A stretch of DNA of 64,000 bases, from the NCBI RefSeq assembly GCF_050003625.1, contig NC_134397.1:266036070-266100069 (forward strand), read 5' to 3'. Made by a program: the position numbers and the translations under genes. This stretch comes from Haematobia irritans (Eukaryota > Arthropoda > Insecta > Diptera > Muscidae). Shown piece by piece: positions 34,628 through 44,880 of the stretch. Below the pieces are notes generated by a model. That model did not search any database. It had not been told where the DNA came from and worked only from the letters and a program-made list of their open reading frames with translations. The number at the start of each line of letters is the position of its first letter. The first letter of the stretch is position 1.

Positions 34628-35548
34628 GCGTGATGAGGTCCCGTGGGACCTACAATAAAAAAGGATGGTAGAGAGGTTATCCCTACGATATTTGTCGATC
34701 ATTTACTGTAGGTGGACTCTTCTATGATGCACAAATTGCATATATAAATATTTGGTTGTAAATATAGAGTTTTATTTAATTTTTAATAGGATACAGATAA
34801 CGTTTAAATTTTTGATAAGTATACTAGAGGCTCTGATGTTTGTCGCAGGCGTGGTACCTATAAGTATCCTTACACGTATCAAGCAACAATATATTGTTTT
34901 GGTAGTTGAAAGTTCTTTACAAACTGGATTTTTGAAGGAAAAACAATACGATTTTTTTAGTGGCGTTCGTTTTGTTCGCAGTGTATGTGCATAGTGGTTG
35001 TTTCAAACTTGGTCCAAATTGAGGCACATTTTGCCAAATTGCACGAGCCGATGGATCTGGAACATGTATAGAAATATAAAAACTTAAATCGACCAAGATT
35101 TCCATGAAGTTCAAATAACTTTCTTTGCACTTTTAGTTTTACTGTAGTGGATATATCCACGGAAGACATAAAATTATGTACTACCAAGCAACGAAACCAA
35201 TGGAAACTTCAAAAAGGACAAATTCTTCCAAATAACGGTATTTTCTGAAAGGATGTTAGCGTTATTAATTGTTCCAAATACGAAAATCGCAATATCTTTA
35301 CGCTGCTTTTTAAACTGTGCTAAAACCACTAATGTAATTAGTGGTAGGTCCCATTGGACCTCATCACGCAGAATCGCACTAAACTTTTTCAAATACCTAT
35401 AAAACCCCATTTAATGATTCAATCACATAAAAATTTAAAGTTTTCAACTTAAAACACTTCAGTACAAGAAGTCATAAACCATCAAGCTGAAATTCATATA
35501 TATGTATGAATAAAAATCAAAAAGGTCCAGCGGGACCTCATCACGCAC
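34628..35548. repeat. Foldback element with GGTCCC...GGGACC ends
   Basis: Positions 34628-34653 and 35344-35369 are 26-bp inverted repeats (24/26 matches) starting GCGTGATGAGGTCC. Each arm is itself nearly palindromic (GGTCCCGTGGGACC). A third copy in the right-hand orientation (GGGACCTCATCACGCAC) lies at about 35524-35548. Overlapping frames inside (34752-35410) on both strands have no domain. Confidence 0.65.
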
Positions 35549-35556
35549 AGAAGGGC

Positions 35557-36002
35557 TATACAAATAAAAATTTCCGAAATTTTTATATATAAACAAAATT
35601 TTCCGAAAATTTTCTATAGAAATAAAATTTTACAAAAAATTTCATAGAAATAAAATTTATTTATGGAAATCAAATTTTTCAAAAATTTTCTATGGAAATA
35701 AAATTTTCTGAAAATTTTGTAAAGATACAAAAATTTCGACAATTTCCTATAACATAGAAATAAAGATTTTTTATAGAAATAAAATTTTCCACAGAAATAA
35801 AATTTTCCTAAAAATTTCTATAGAAATAAAGAAATAAAATTTTCCGAAAATTTTGTATAGAAATAAAGATTTTCCACAGAAATAAAAATTTCCGAAAATT
35901 TTCTATAGAAATACAATTTTCCGAAAATTTTCTATACAAATACAATTTTCCATAAATGTTCTATAGAAATAAATTTTTCGAAAATTTTCTATAGAAATAA
36001 AC
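35557..36002 (-). repeat. 29-bp-type array, CCGAAAA variant, third block
   Basis: Same variant as 31579-32680. It ends directly against the SINE at 36003. Confidence 0.8.
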
Positions 36003-36167
36003 ATACATTTAGTTGGGCACCGTGGAGCAGTGGTTGCTACGTCCGCCTTGCATACCAAGAGTCCTGGGTTCGATCCCTACTTCGACCGAAAACCAAAAAG
36101 TTTTTTTACATATATTCCAGATATGTTCGGAAGATTCCGAAAAGGTGTTGAACATTACATACTACTA

Positions 36168-38432
36168 CCCAGCAAAAAAATTTTGAAGTTCTTCCAAAGG
36201 CACAACTTTAAAAGCACTTCCAGAAGATATACTCTCAGTGATGTTCTTTATTTTAACTACCCAGGAAGTTCTTTTAATTCAATTTTTTATAACTTGGTTT
36301 TTTCATAGTTTTAAGGGGTAATTTTAACTTTTTATACCCTCCACCATAGGATGGGGGTATATTAACTTTGTCATTCCGTTTGTAACACATCGAAATATTG
36401 CTCTAAGACCCCATAAAGTATATATATTCTGGGTCGTGGTGAAATTCTGAGTCGATCTAAGCATGTCCGTCCGTCCGTCCGTCTGTCCGTCTGTCCGGCT
36501 GTCCGTCCGTCTGTGGAAATCACGCTAACTTCCGAACGAAACAAGCTATCGACTTGAAACTTGGCACAAGTAGTTGTTATTGATGTAGGTCGGATGGTAT
36601 TGAAAATGGGCCATATGGGACCACGTTTACGTATAGCCCTCATATAAACCGATCCCCAAATTTGGCTTGGGGAGCCTCCCGGAGCAGCAAAATTCATCCG
36701 ATCCGGTTGAAATTTGGTACGTGGTCTTAGTATACGGTCTCTAACAACCATGCAAAAATTGGTCCATATCGGTCTATAATTATATATAGCCCCCATATAA
36801 ACCGATCCCCAGATTTGACCTCCGGAGACTTTTGGAGGGGCAAAGTTCATCCGATCCGGTTGAAATTTGGTACCTGATGTTAGTATACGGCCTCTAAAAA
36901 CCATGCAAAAATTGGTCCATATCGGTCCATAATTATATATAGCTCCCATATAAACCGATCCCCAGATTTGACCACCGGAGCCTCTTGGAGGAGCAAAATT
37001 CATCCGATCCGGTTGAAATTTAGTACGTGGTCTTAGTATACGGTTTTTAACAACCATGCAAAAATTGGTCCATATCGGTCCATAATTATATATAGCCCCC
37101 ATATAAACCGATCCCCAGATTTGACCTCCGGAGCCTCTTGGAGGGGCAAAATTCATCCGATCCGGTTGAAATTTGGTACCTGATGTTAGCTTACGGCGTC
37201 TAATAACCATGCAAAAATTGGTCCATATCGGTCCATAATTATATATAGCCCCCATATAAACCGATCCCCAGATTTGACCTCCGGAGCCTCTTGGAAGAGC
37301 AAAATTCATCCGATCCAGTTGAAATTTGGTACATGGTATTAGTATATGGTCTCTAACAACCATGCAAAAATTGGTCCATATCGGTCCATAATTATATATA
37401 GTTCCCATATAAACCGTCCCCAGATTTGACGTCCGGAACCTCTTGGAGGAGCAAAAGTCTTCCGATACTGTTGAAATTTGGTACATTTTGTCAATATATG
37501 GCCTCTAACAGTATAGCCTAACAATATAGCCGATGACTTATTACACAAAAATTGGTCCATATCGCCAAAAATAATCTACCAAAACTTTATTTCCATAGAA
37601 AATTTTGTCAAATTTTATTACTATAGAAAGTTTTGTCAAAATTTCATTTCTATAGAAAGTTTTGTCAAAAGTTTATTTCTATACAAATGTTTGTCAAAAT
37701 TTTATTTCCATAGAAAATTTTGTCAAAATTTTATTTCTATAGAAAATTTTGTCAAGGTTTCATTTCTATAGAAAATTTTGTCCAAATTTTATTTCTATAG
37801 AAAATTTTGTCAAACTAGATTATATACGTATTTAATCGGCCTTTTTTTGTTTAATATATACCCCGTGTGGGCTAACTTACAATTTAGAAGACAGTGTTAA
37901 AAACTTTTACGATACCTTGCCATCGGCAAGTGTTATCGCAACCCAAGTAATTCGATTGTGGATGACAGCCTTTAGTAGAAGTTCCTACGCAATCCATGGT
38001 GGAGGGTACATAAGATTCGGCCTGGCCGAACTTACGGCCGTATATACTTGTTTTGTTTCAAATAGGTAAAAACAGAGTAAGAATTCATAGAATGGTACAA
38101 ATAATTTAAATTTTGTCAAAAAAATACTAAATCTAATCTGAAAAAATTGTGCATTTTTGAAAATATTTGAGGTCAAACGTTTCTGACAAACATTAGAATC
38201 CATAAAAAATGATAAAATATTATAAAAATTATTTATTTGACAAAATATCACAGAATTTTAATCTAATTTACATCTAAAACATTGAATTCGGATCACACCT
38301 AAAGAATTGATGCAAATTCAGTGCAACGGCTGTTGAAATGGAGAACTTCCGTCCTATGACAAGTCCATGTTAAATTCATCGCTTCTGCGTCAACATTTTC
38401 ATTACTTTTTTGGCGACGATTTTTTTGCTGGG
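36168..38432. mobile_element. CCCAGC TIR element, carrying a nested composite element
   Basis: CCCAGCAAAAAAATTTTG at the left and TTTTTTTGCTGGG at the right, with TA duplicated at 36166-36167 and 38433-38434. Without the inserted 36333-38050 element it is about 545 bp and closely matches 6642-7198, including TAGGTAAAAACAGAGTAAG. Confidence 0.9.
36333..38050 (+). mobile_element. Composite element, family A, full-length, nested
   Basis: Same order as 15792-17504: hairpin TATACCCTCCACCATAGG / ATGGGGGTATA; core and a long (GTCC/GTCT)n tract (about 36465-36515); five 153-bp units with modules at 36788, 36941, 37094, 37247 and 37400, exactly 153 bp apart; junction CCAAAAATAATCTACCA; 29-bp array (37575-37812); hairpin TTCGGCCTGGCCGAA; GTATATACTTG. 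The minus strand is open for 371 codons (36371-37486) because 153 is 51 codons and no stop falls in the unit. Confidence 0.9.
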
Positions 38433-38700
38433 TATATTAAATTTTTACTATGAAACTGTAAAATGTGTCTTATTAAAGACCTAAAGCCAGAAAAGAAGAG
38501 TGCTTGATATAAACGAAATGGACTGAGTTGTTGGTTCAAAAATATTTTTTTTATTGAAAAAATACAAATTTTGTAATAAACGATTTTTTTAGTGATAAAA
38601 GTTTAAAATTTTCGAAGAAGTTCAAAAATAAAAATCCCTAATAAAAGAAAAGCGTTATCGGTACAAGTTTTCCAAATGTTTTTTTTTTTCTTTGCGTGTA

Positions 38701-40440
38701 GTATCATATATTTATGTATATTAAATATCTTCTTAAAATGTAAATGCCCAAAACAAATATTATATGCATACTAAACTCTGCATATTTTTTATGAAAATTA
38801 TTGCTTATAATGTCGAATGTCACATGTACATATTTTTTTTTCATTTTAAGTTAACTTAATTTTATTAGCCATAATCATTAAAGTTGATGTTTTCCTTAAA
38901 TGCAAATCATGTTAACGTTTGTTGATGGACCACATTCATAAAAAGGCATCCAGACATTATCCAAGAGCAGAGGATGAAAATAAGAAGAAGATGAAATGAA
39001 AATGTTATAAAAATTCCAGTGAAAATGAAATCACAAAAGATTTACATTAATTTGCAATTATTCATGCTGAGCTTTATTGGCACAAAACGATTTTCATCTT
39101 TTGCCAGGAAAACGCCTTTTACTCTTTGGCCATCGTTAGCCAGATCTACCACCTCATGCCCATATTTTATTCAGTAGCAACAAGAGACATCATCTTTTGC
39201 TACCGCCTCCCACACCTCTCTTGGCATATGGTCTCGTGGCATTTTTGCCCCGCCCCATCAACCTCATATAGTGGGGCACACACACTGCCATCGGTCTTTT
39301 CCAAGAGATTTATGGGGAATTTTCATTGGGCGGTTGTAAATAAAGTGTAATAAAAATTTTCAACTTAAGACGTTAGAAAAATTATTTTATGCAAATTACT
39401 CTAAAAACGAAATGATGATGCCAAAATGCTAAAGACGAAACTCATAAAAACGCCGAGGAAAAATGCCATGCAAAATATTGTAATAAAATAAAAAGAACGA
39501 AATGCCACCACAAGAGAAAGAAGATTTGTGAAGAGAATTTCTTTGTTCACTCAAACAGTTTGAGTTTGTTTTTTTGAAGCTGGATGGTGGGAGAGAGACT
39601 TTTGGCTTGCGGTTGTGAATATGAAAAAGGCATAAAAATTACTTGAGGAAAATTTCATTTTATTATAATTTTTCAAGTGAAAACGGAGATGATTTTCTTT
39701 ATTCACTTTCAAGAAATGAGAGAGAGAGAGAGATAGAAGAGTTTGGTTATTTCGAAGGTGAGAAATACACATTATTCACAAGAGCATATATTGCATGGAA
39801 TTTAAATGAAATTGTCGGTTATATAGATATGGTATGAGGTTAAGACAAAGTATGATTTTTATTTAGATATTCCCAGAGGAAATTCATTTTGAAGTGAAGA
39901 AAATGGGTATTGCGAATAACACCAGTGAGATAAGATCGTACACTAAAAAAAACTTTACTTGGAGCCAAAGATGTTGACCTTTCCTTAAGGATTTTGGTAT
40001 TGATTCCGAGCCAAAGATGCGGCTTCTGTAAAATAAAGAGATTTTTAGCGATCTATCTGGCTTTAAATCTAAGATCAATAAAATTAAAATTAGGATATAG
40101 ATCTCATTCATCGAATTTTTCATTCTCTTTATGCAGTTTATTAATAAATAATATTCACGTACAAACAAATGCCAGTTTAAAAATCAAAATTATAACAGCA
40201 CTTCAAAGTAAAAAATATTTTCTTAATTCCAAAAAAAAAAAACTTTAAACCAAAGTTGCTAAATCCTCAAAATAAGTTTTAGCCTATATTTGAAGCGTTT
40301 TATCTTAAATCTTAAGATTCAATATTTCAGTTAATTTAAGAACAATTTCTTTAAATCAAAAATGTGTTACCTTACTCTAAGTAAAATTTGCCTTATTTCA
40401 AAGATATACGGCTTTAACGGGTGTCCAATATTGCAATCTT
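38701..40440. other. Low-repeat island plus a family F fragment
   Basis: 38701-39940 looks unique, with short GA runs (39718-39733) and no recognisable exon. 39946-40430 is a family F repeat matching 59230-60115. Around 40160-40161 (ATTCACGTACAAACAAATG) it preserves the empty site of the MITE at 59453-59736. Confidence 0.5.
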
Positions 40441-41204
40441 TATACCCTGCGCCACACTGTGGAACAGGGTATTATAAGTTACTGCATATGTTTGCAACAC
40501 CCAGAAAGAGACGAGATAGACACATGGTATCTTTGGCAAAAATGCTCAGGGTGGGCTCCTGAGTCGATATAGCCATGACCTTCTGTCCGTCTGTCCGTCA
40601 ACACATTTTTATAATCAAAGTCTAGGTCGCAGTTTTAGTCCAATCGACTTCAAATTTGACACAAGTATGTGTTTTGGCTCAAGATAGAACCCTATTGATG
40701 TTGGAAAAAAACTGTTCAGATTTAGATATAGCTCCCATATATATCTTTCGCGCGATATGCACTTATATGACCATAGAGGCCATAGTAAATTTGATCCAAT
40801 TCACTTGAATTTTGGATATGGAGTTAGCAGGGCTGCCAATAAAATTTCAAGAAAAATCCTCACTTTTTTTCCGAACAAATCGTCATAATCGTCACTTCTA
40901 TTTTAAAAATCTTCAAAAATCTCTAATGTAAATAACATAAAAACAAACTAATTTTTTGCTTAAAAACAAAAGTATGAATTTCATATAAAGAACAGAAAAT
41001 TAACATATATAACTATCCATTGCATCAACAAAAGCATAATAAACTCAGTTTTGTATAAAAATAACATAATAAAAACATTTTTATGATTTAAGTTGTTATT
41101 TACAAATAAAAATAAAGATCTTTAATATTTACGTCTATAATCGGGCAAAGATCTTCGACAATTTGATCAAAAACTCTTATTGATTGACTCTCAAATTAAG
41201 AGGT

Positions 41205-41805
41205 ACAATTTTCTATATAAATAAAATTTTAACAAAATCTTCTATAGAAATAAAATGCTAAGGAAATTTTCTATAGAAATTGAATTTTGACCAGATTTGT
41301 TCAGAAATAAAATTTTGCCAGAATTTACTATAAAAAAATAAAATTTTGACAAAATTTTCTATGAAAATAAAATTTTGATAAATTTTTCTATGAAAATAAA
41401 TTTTTGACAAAATTTTCTATGAAAATAAAATTTTGATAAATTTTTCTATGAAAATAAATTTTTGACAAAATTTTCTATGAAAATAAAATTTTGATAAAAT
41501 TTTCTATGAAAACATATTTTTGACAAAATTTTCAATAGTAATATTTTTTTTTTCAACAAAATTTTCTATAGAAATAGAATTTTGACAAAATTTTCTAGAG
41601 AAATAAAATTTTGACAAAAAATGTCTATAGAAATAAAATTTTGACAAAATTTTCTGTAGAAATAATATTTTGATAAAATTTTCTAAAGAAATAAAATTTT
41701 TACAAAATTTTCTATAGAAATAAAATTTTGACGAAATTGTCTATAGAAATAAAATTTTGACAACTTTTTCTGTAGAAATAAAATGTTAACAAAATTTTCT
41801 ATAAA
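41205..41805 (-). repeat. 29-bp array within the hAT-like element
   Basis: About 20 units in the TTTTGACAAAATTTTCTATA orientation. Includes a local alternation of two unit types (TTTTTGACAAAATTTTC / TTTTGATAAATTTTTC, period about 58 bp, near 41380-41510), a sign of recent local duplication. Confidence 0.85.
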
Positions 41806-42765
41806 TTCAATATAAAACATTTCTTTTGAATAAAACAAAAATATTTTATATACTAACCACAAGAACTTCAAATTTTTTTTTTATTCTGATAGATTGTTGG
41901 TAAAATTTTCTTCAAATTTTGGTGGCATGAGTGTCAACCTTGATACTAATACTGTAGATGTAAATTGAGGTATAACAGGTTGGCTGATATGTCCCTGGTC
42001 TGACACATAGATGACGTCGCTATAATACTATATACTATATATAATACTATAGTATTAAATACATATTATTTTTATATAGTACCAACCTTCAAATGATTCG
42101 TGTCAAAATTTGACGCCTGTAAGTCAATTAGTTTGTGTGAAGCAACTTTTGTTATTGTGAAAAAATAGAAAAAAAGGAATTTCATGTTTTGATAAAATAC
42201 TGTTTTCTGAAGTGAAAAAATACGGTGGAAGCAAAAACTTGGCTTGATAATGAGTTTCCGGATTCTGCCCCAAGGAAATCAACAATAATTGATTGGTATG
42301 CAAAATTCAAGCGTGGTGAAATGAGCACGGAGGACGGTGAACGCCGTGGACATCAAAAAAATCCACAAAATGATTTTGAATGACCTTAAAATGAAGCTGA
42401 TCGAGATAGCAGAGGCCTTAAAGATATCAAAGGAACGTATTGGTCATATCATTCATCAATATTTGGATATGCGGAAGCTCTGTGCAAAATGGGTACCGCG
42501 CGAGCTCACATTTGACCAAAAACAACAACGTGTTGATGATTCTGAGCGGTGTTTGCAGCTGTTAACTCGTAATACACCCGAGTTTTTCCGTCGATATGTG
42601 ACAATGGATGAAACATGGCTCCATAGCTACACTCCTGAGTCCAATCGACAGTCGGTTGAGTTGACAGCGACCTGTGAACCGTCTCCGAAGCGTGGAAAGA
42701 CCCAAAAGTCCGCTGGCAAAGTAATGGCCTCTGTTTTTTGGGATGCGAATAATTTTTATCGATTA

Positions 42766-44031
42766 AAGGGTGATACGGTCAAAATTTGGTCAAGGGAAAA
42801 CGCGTGTAAATCGGTGAAATCGTTTATTTAAAAAATCAAATTAAATTTCTTTTTCAAGTTCAATTAGTATAAAATTCAGGAAAAATATTCAGTTAGGCTT
42901 TTGCTTTTCCAAATCCGAATTGCCGGGCCTCACGCTTGACACCTGGCATCAGATTTTGTACAGCCACCTTGTCCACCTTCTTCGCCGCAGAAAGCCAGTT
43001 TGCCTTGAACTGCTGCTCGTCCTTAGCAGTTTTTTGGTCTTCTTTAGGTTCCGCTTGACAATAGCCCAGTAGGAGCTCTGGCGTGTTGGGAGGGTTCTTG
43101 TCCTTGGGAACCACCTGCACGTTGTTGGCGGCGTACCACTCCATGGCCTTTTTACCGTAATGGCAAGATGCTAAATCCGGCCAAAACAGTACGGAACAAC
43201 CGTGTTTCTTCAGGAAAGGCAGCAGACGTTTATTCAAATACTCTTTCTTGGTTGACAGTCCCGGAAGCTATGAAAATGCTGCTTTTCAAGCCACAGGTAC
43301 AGATGGCTTGCCAAACCAGATATTTCTTTGCGAACTTTGACAGTTTTATGTGCTTGAAAATATCTGTTACCTTTCCCCTTCCTTTTGCCGTATAAAACTT
43401 CTGTCCCGGAAGCTGCTTGTAGTCGGCTTTGACGTAGGTTTCGTCGTCCATTACCACGCAGTCAAACTTCGTCAGCATCGTCGTGTACAGCCTCCGGGAT
43501 CGCGCTTTGGCCGTCGTATTTTGTTTATCATCGCGATTTGGAGTCACTACCTTCTTTTAAGTCGATAGTCCGGCTCGTTTTTTGGCTCGATGCACGGTTG
43601 TAGACGATACACCCAGCTTATTTGCGGCATCTCGGAGAGAGGTTTCGCTTGAAACTACCGGCAACTCTCTTTGTCGTCTAAGCGGCTTCCGGTTTTCGAT
43701 TTCCCCCCGATCCAGACTTCCTGGCTATCGACAAACGTTCCCCAAACACTTTAATTACATTTGTAACGGTTGATTTGGCAACTTTTAGCGATTTTGCCAG
43801 CTTTGCGTGCGAGTAGCTCGGATTTTCGCGATGCGCGAGCAAAATTTTAATACGCTGCTCTTTTTGCTTGGACGACATTTTGACAACTGAAGAGTGAATT
43901 CCAAAATCAAAATAGGAGCAACATTCTACACACACACACCTTCAAAATGAGGGGTGTTCAGGTTTTTTAAATGCAAAATTGAAAGAAATACGTCAAGTTT
44001 ATATTGACCAAATTTTGACCGTATCACCCTT
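42766..44031 (-). mobile_element. DD37E Tc1/mariner-like transposon nested in mariner
   Basis: Terminal inverted repeats begin AAGGGTGATACGGTCAAAAT and match for about 27 bp at the right end. TA is duplicated at 42764-42765 and 44032-44033. The insertion joins host mariner codons (I-F-I-D | Y-L-E) exactly when removed. Length 1266 bp, typical of the group. Confidence 0.95.
42893..43878 (-). pseudogene. DD37E (ITmD37E/TRT-type) transposase pseudogene
   Basis: Start chosen at MSSKQKEQRIK (43878). A helix-turn-helix part follows (SYSHAKLAKSLKVAKSTVTN), then a second one in another frame (LRDAANKLGVSSTTVHRAKK). The catalytic region has VVMDDETYVKADYKQLPGQ (first Asp near 43447) and FWPDLASCHYGKKAMEWY (second Asp near 43176). 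In relatives the third acid, Glu, lies 37 residues on, in a PEL-RPIEKYW-type block. Here PEL is followed out of frame by sequence encoding YWAIVKRN, so roughly 14 bases including the Glu codon appear lost. Other lesions: a stop and frame change near 43682, a stop near 43561, a frame change near 43240 and a compensating shift in an A-run near 43031. The family call rests on the 37-residue spacing and the motifs. Confidence 0.85.
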
Positions 44032-44880
44032 TATCTTGAGAAAAACGGCCCCATATGAAGAAGAAAAAAGTGTTGTTCCCCCAAGACAACGCACCGTGCC
44101 ACAAGTCATTGAGAATGATGGCAAAAATTCATGAATTGGGCATCGAATTGCTTCCCCACCCACCGTATTCTCCAGATCTGGTCCCAGCGACTTTTTCTTG
44201 TTCTCAGACCTCGAAATGATGCTCGCAGGGAAAAAATTTCGCTTCAATGAAAAGGTGATCGCCGAAACTGAGGCCTATTTTGAGGCAAAACCGAAGGAAT
44301 ACTACCAAAATGGTATCAAAAAATTGGAAGGTCGTTATAATCGTTGTATCGCTCTTGAAGGGAACTATGTTGAATAATAAAAACAAAGTTTGACCAAAAA
44401 ATGTGTTTTCCTTTGTTAGACCGGGGACTTATCAGCCAAACTGTTAGCACCTACATATCTGAAATTTCTTGCAAAAACTCTTTTTGCCTGGTTCTAAACG
44501 TGTAAACGAACTGCTTCTATTCAAAATTTTTGAACGGAACTAATATCGTAATTTTTGGGGCAAAAATCGGAAAATCGGCATTTGCTTTTTTTGAGTAAAA
44601 AATCGTAAAAATACCGATAAATCGCCAAAATTGGCAGCCCTGGGTGTTAGTATATGGTCTCTAATATTTATTGGTCCAAATCAGTCCATAACTATATATA
44701 GCACCATATTTGACCTCCGGAGCATCATGGAGGAACAAATTTCATACGATTCGATTGAAATTTGGTACGTTGTATTAGTATATGGCCACTACCAACCATG
44801 CCAAAATTTGTCCATATCGGTCGATAGTTAAATATAGCCCCATATAAATTGGAATTGACACCATGACCTTTTGTATAGAA

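Larger units (their letters stand above)
36003..38700 (+). mobile_element. tRNA-derived SINE split by a CCCAGC element
   Basis: The head at about 36012 has CACCGTGGAGCAGTGG and a good B box, GGGTTCGATCCC, followed by TTCGACCGAAAACC. The body is interrupted at 36167 and resumes at 38433 (TATTAAATTTTTACTATG), ending near 38700 (TTCTTTGCGTGTA). It aligns through its length with the uninterrupted copy at 34125-34531. Confidence 0.75.
42165..44377 (+). pseudogene. Mariner (DD34D, irritans type) transposase pseudogene
   Basis: Product when intact is the cut-and-paste transposase that binds the mariner ends and catalyses excision and insertion at TA. Visible parts in order: N-terminal helix-turn-helix region (TWLDNEFPDSAP, IIDWYAKFKRGEMSTEDGE), IKKIHKMILND, the linker WVPREL, first catalytic Asp in MDETWLHSYTPES (about 42604), KVMASVFWDA, then after the nested element QDNAPCHKSL with the second Asp and the C-terminus GRYNRCIALEGNYVE, stop at 44377. 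Lesions: the start codon reads ATA, a TGA lies about 15 codons later, a frame-disrupting deletion near 42350, the 1266-bp insertion at 42766, an internal deletion of about 22 codons after DYLEK, and a one-base loss just before the third catalytic Asp. It cannot make active protein. Confidence 0.95.
41975..44444 (+). mobile_element. irritans-subfamily mariner, dead, with a nested DD37E element
   Basis: Terminal inverted repeats ACAGGTTGGCTGATATGTC (left) and GACTTATCAGCCAAACTGT (right), flanked by TA on both sides (41973-41974, 44445-44446). With the 1266-bp insertion and its TA removed the element is about 1.2 kb, a little shorter than the usual 1.3 kb because of internal deletions. Confidence 0.95.
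40828..44642. mobile_element. hAT-like element with 8-bp target duplication, invaded by other repeats
   Basis: Ends CAGGGCTGCCAAT and ATTGGCAGCCCTG are perfect 13-bp inverted repeats with the CAG start usual for hAT. Flanks GGAGTTAG (40820-40827) and GGTGTTAG (44643-44650) match at 7 of 8. Subterminal AATCG motifs recur at both ends. Its own sequence is about 750 bp; the rest is a 29-bp array and a mariner. No hAT transposase is visible. Confidence 0.85.
40441..44880 (+). mobile_element. Chimeric composite element (B head, A body) holding nested transposons
   Basis: Starts with the family B hairpin TATACCCTGCGCCACACTG / GGAACAGGGTATTATA, core and GTCCGTCTGTCCGTC. After the first module (near 40730) the sequence changes to family A type (TTGGATATGGAGTTAG | TATATGGTCTCTAA and CCTCCGGAGCATCATGGAGG). 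A hAT-like element interrupts at 40828-44642. The right end is lost after about 44850. Confidence 0.7.

Noticed and set aside
36371..37486. A 371-residue protein gene on the minus strand
   Set aside because: It is a translation of 153-bp tandem units plus the mini-me-like core, and other copies are open on both strands. No start context or domain.
38950..39350. Host exon in the less AT-rich island
   Set aside because: The 74-codon frame has no domain and no clear splice sites in frame; unique composition alone is not enough.
42337..42831. Intact 164-residue transposase gene
   Set aside because: It is a fragment of the mariner pseudogene, beginning at a GTG after a frame change and ending in sequence of the nested element.
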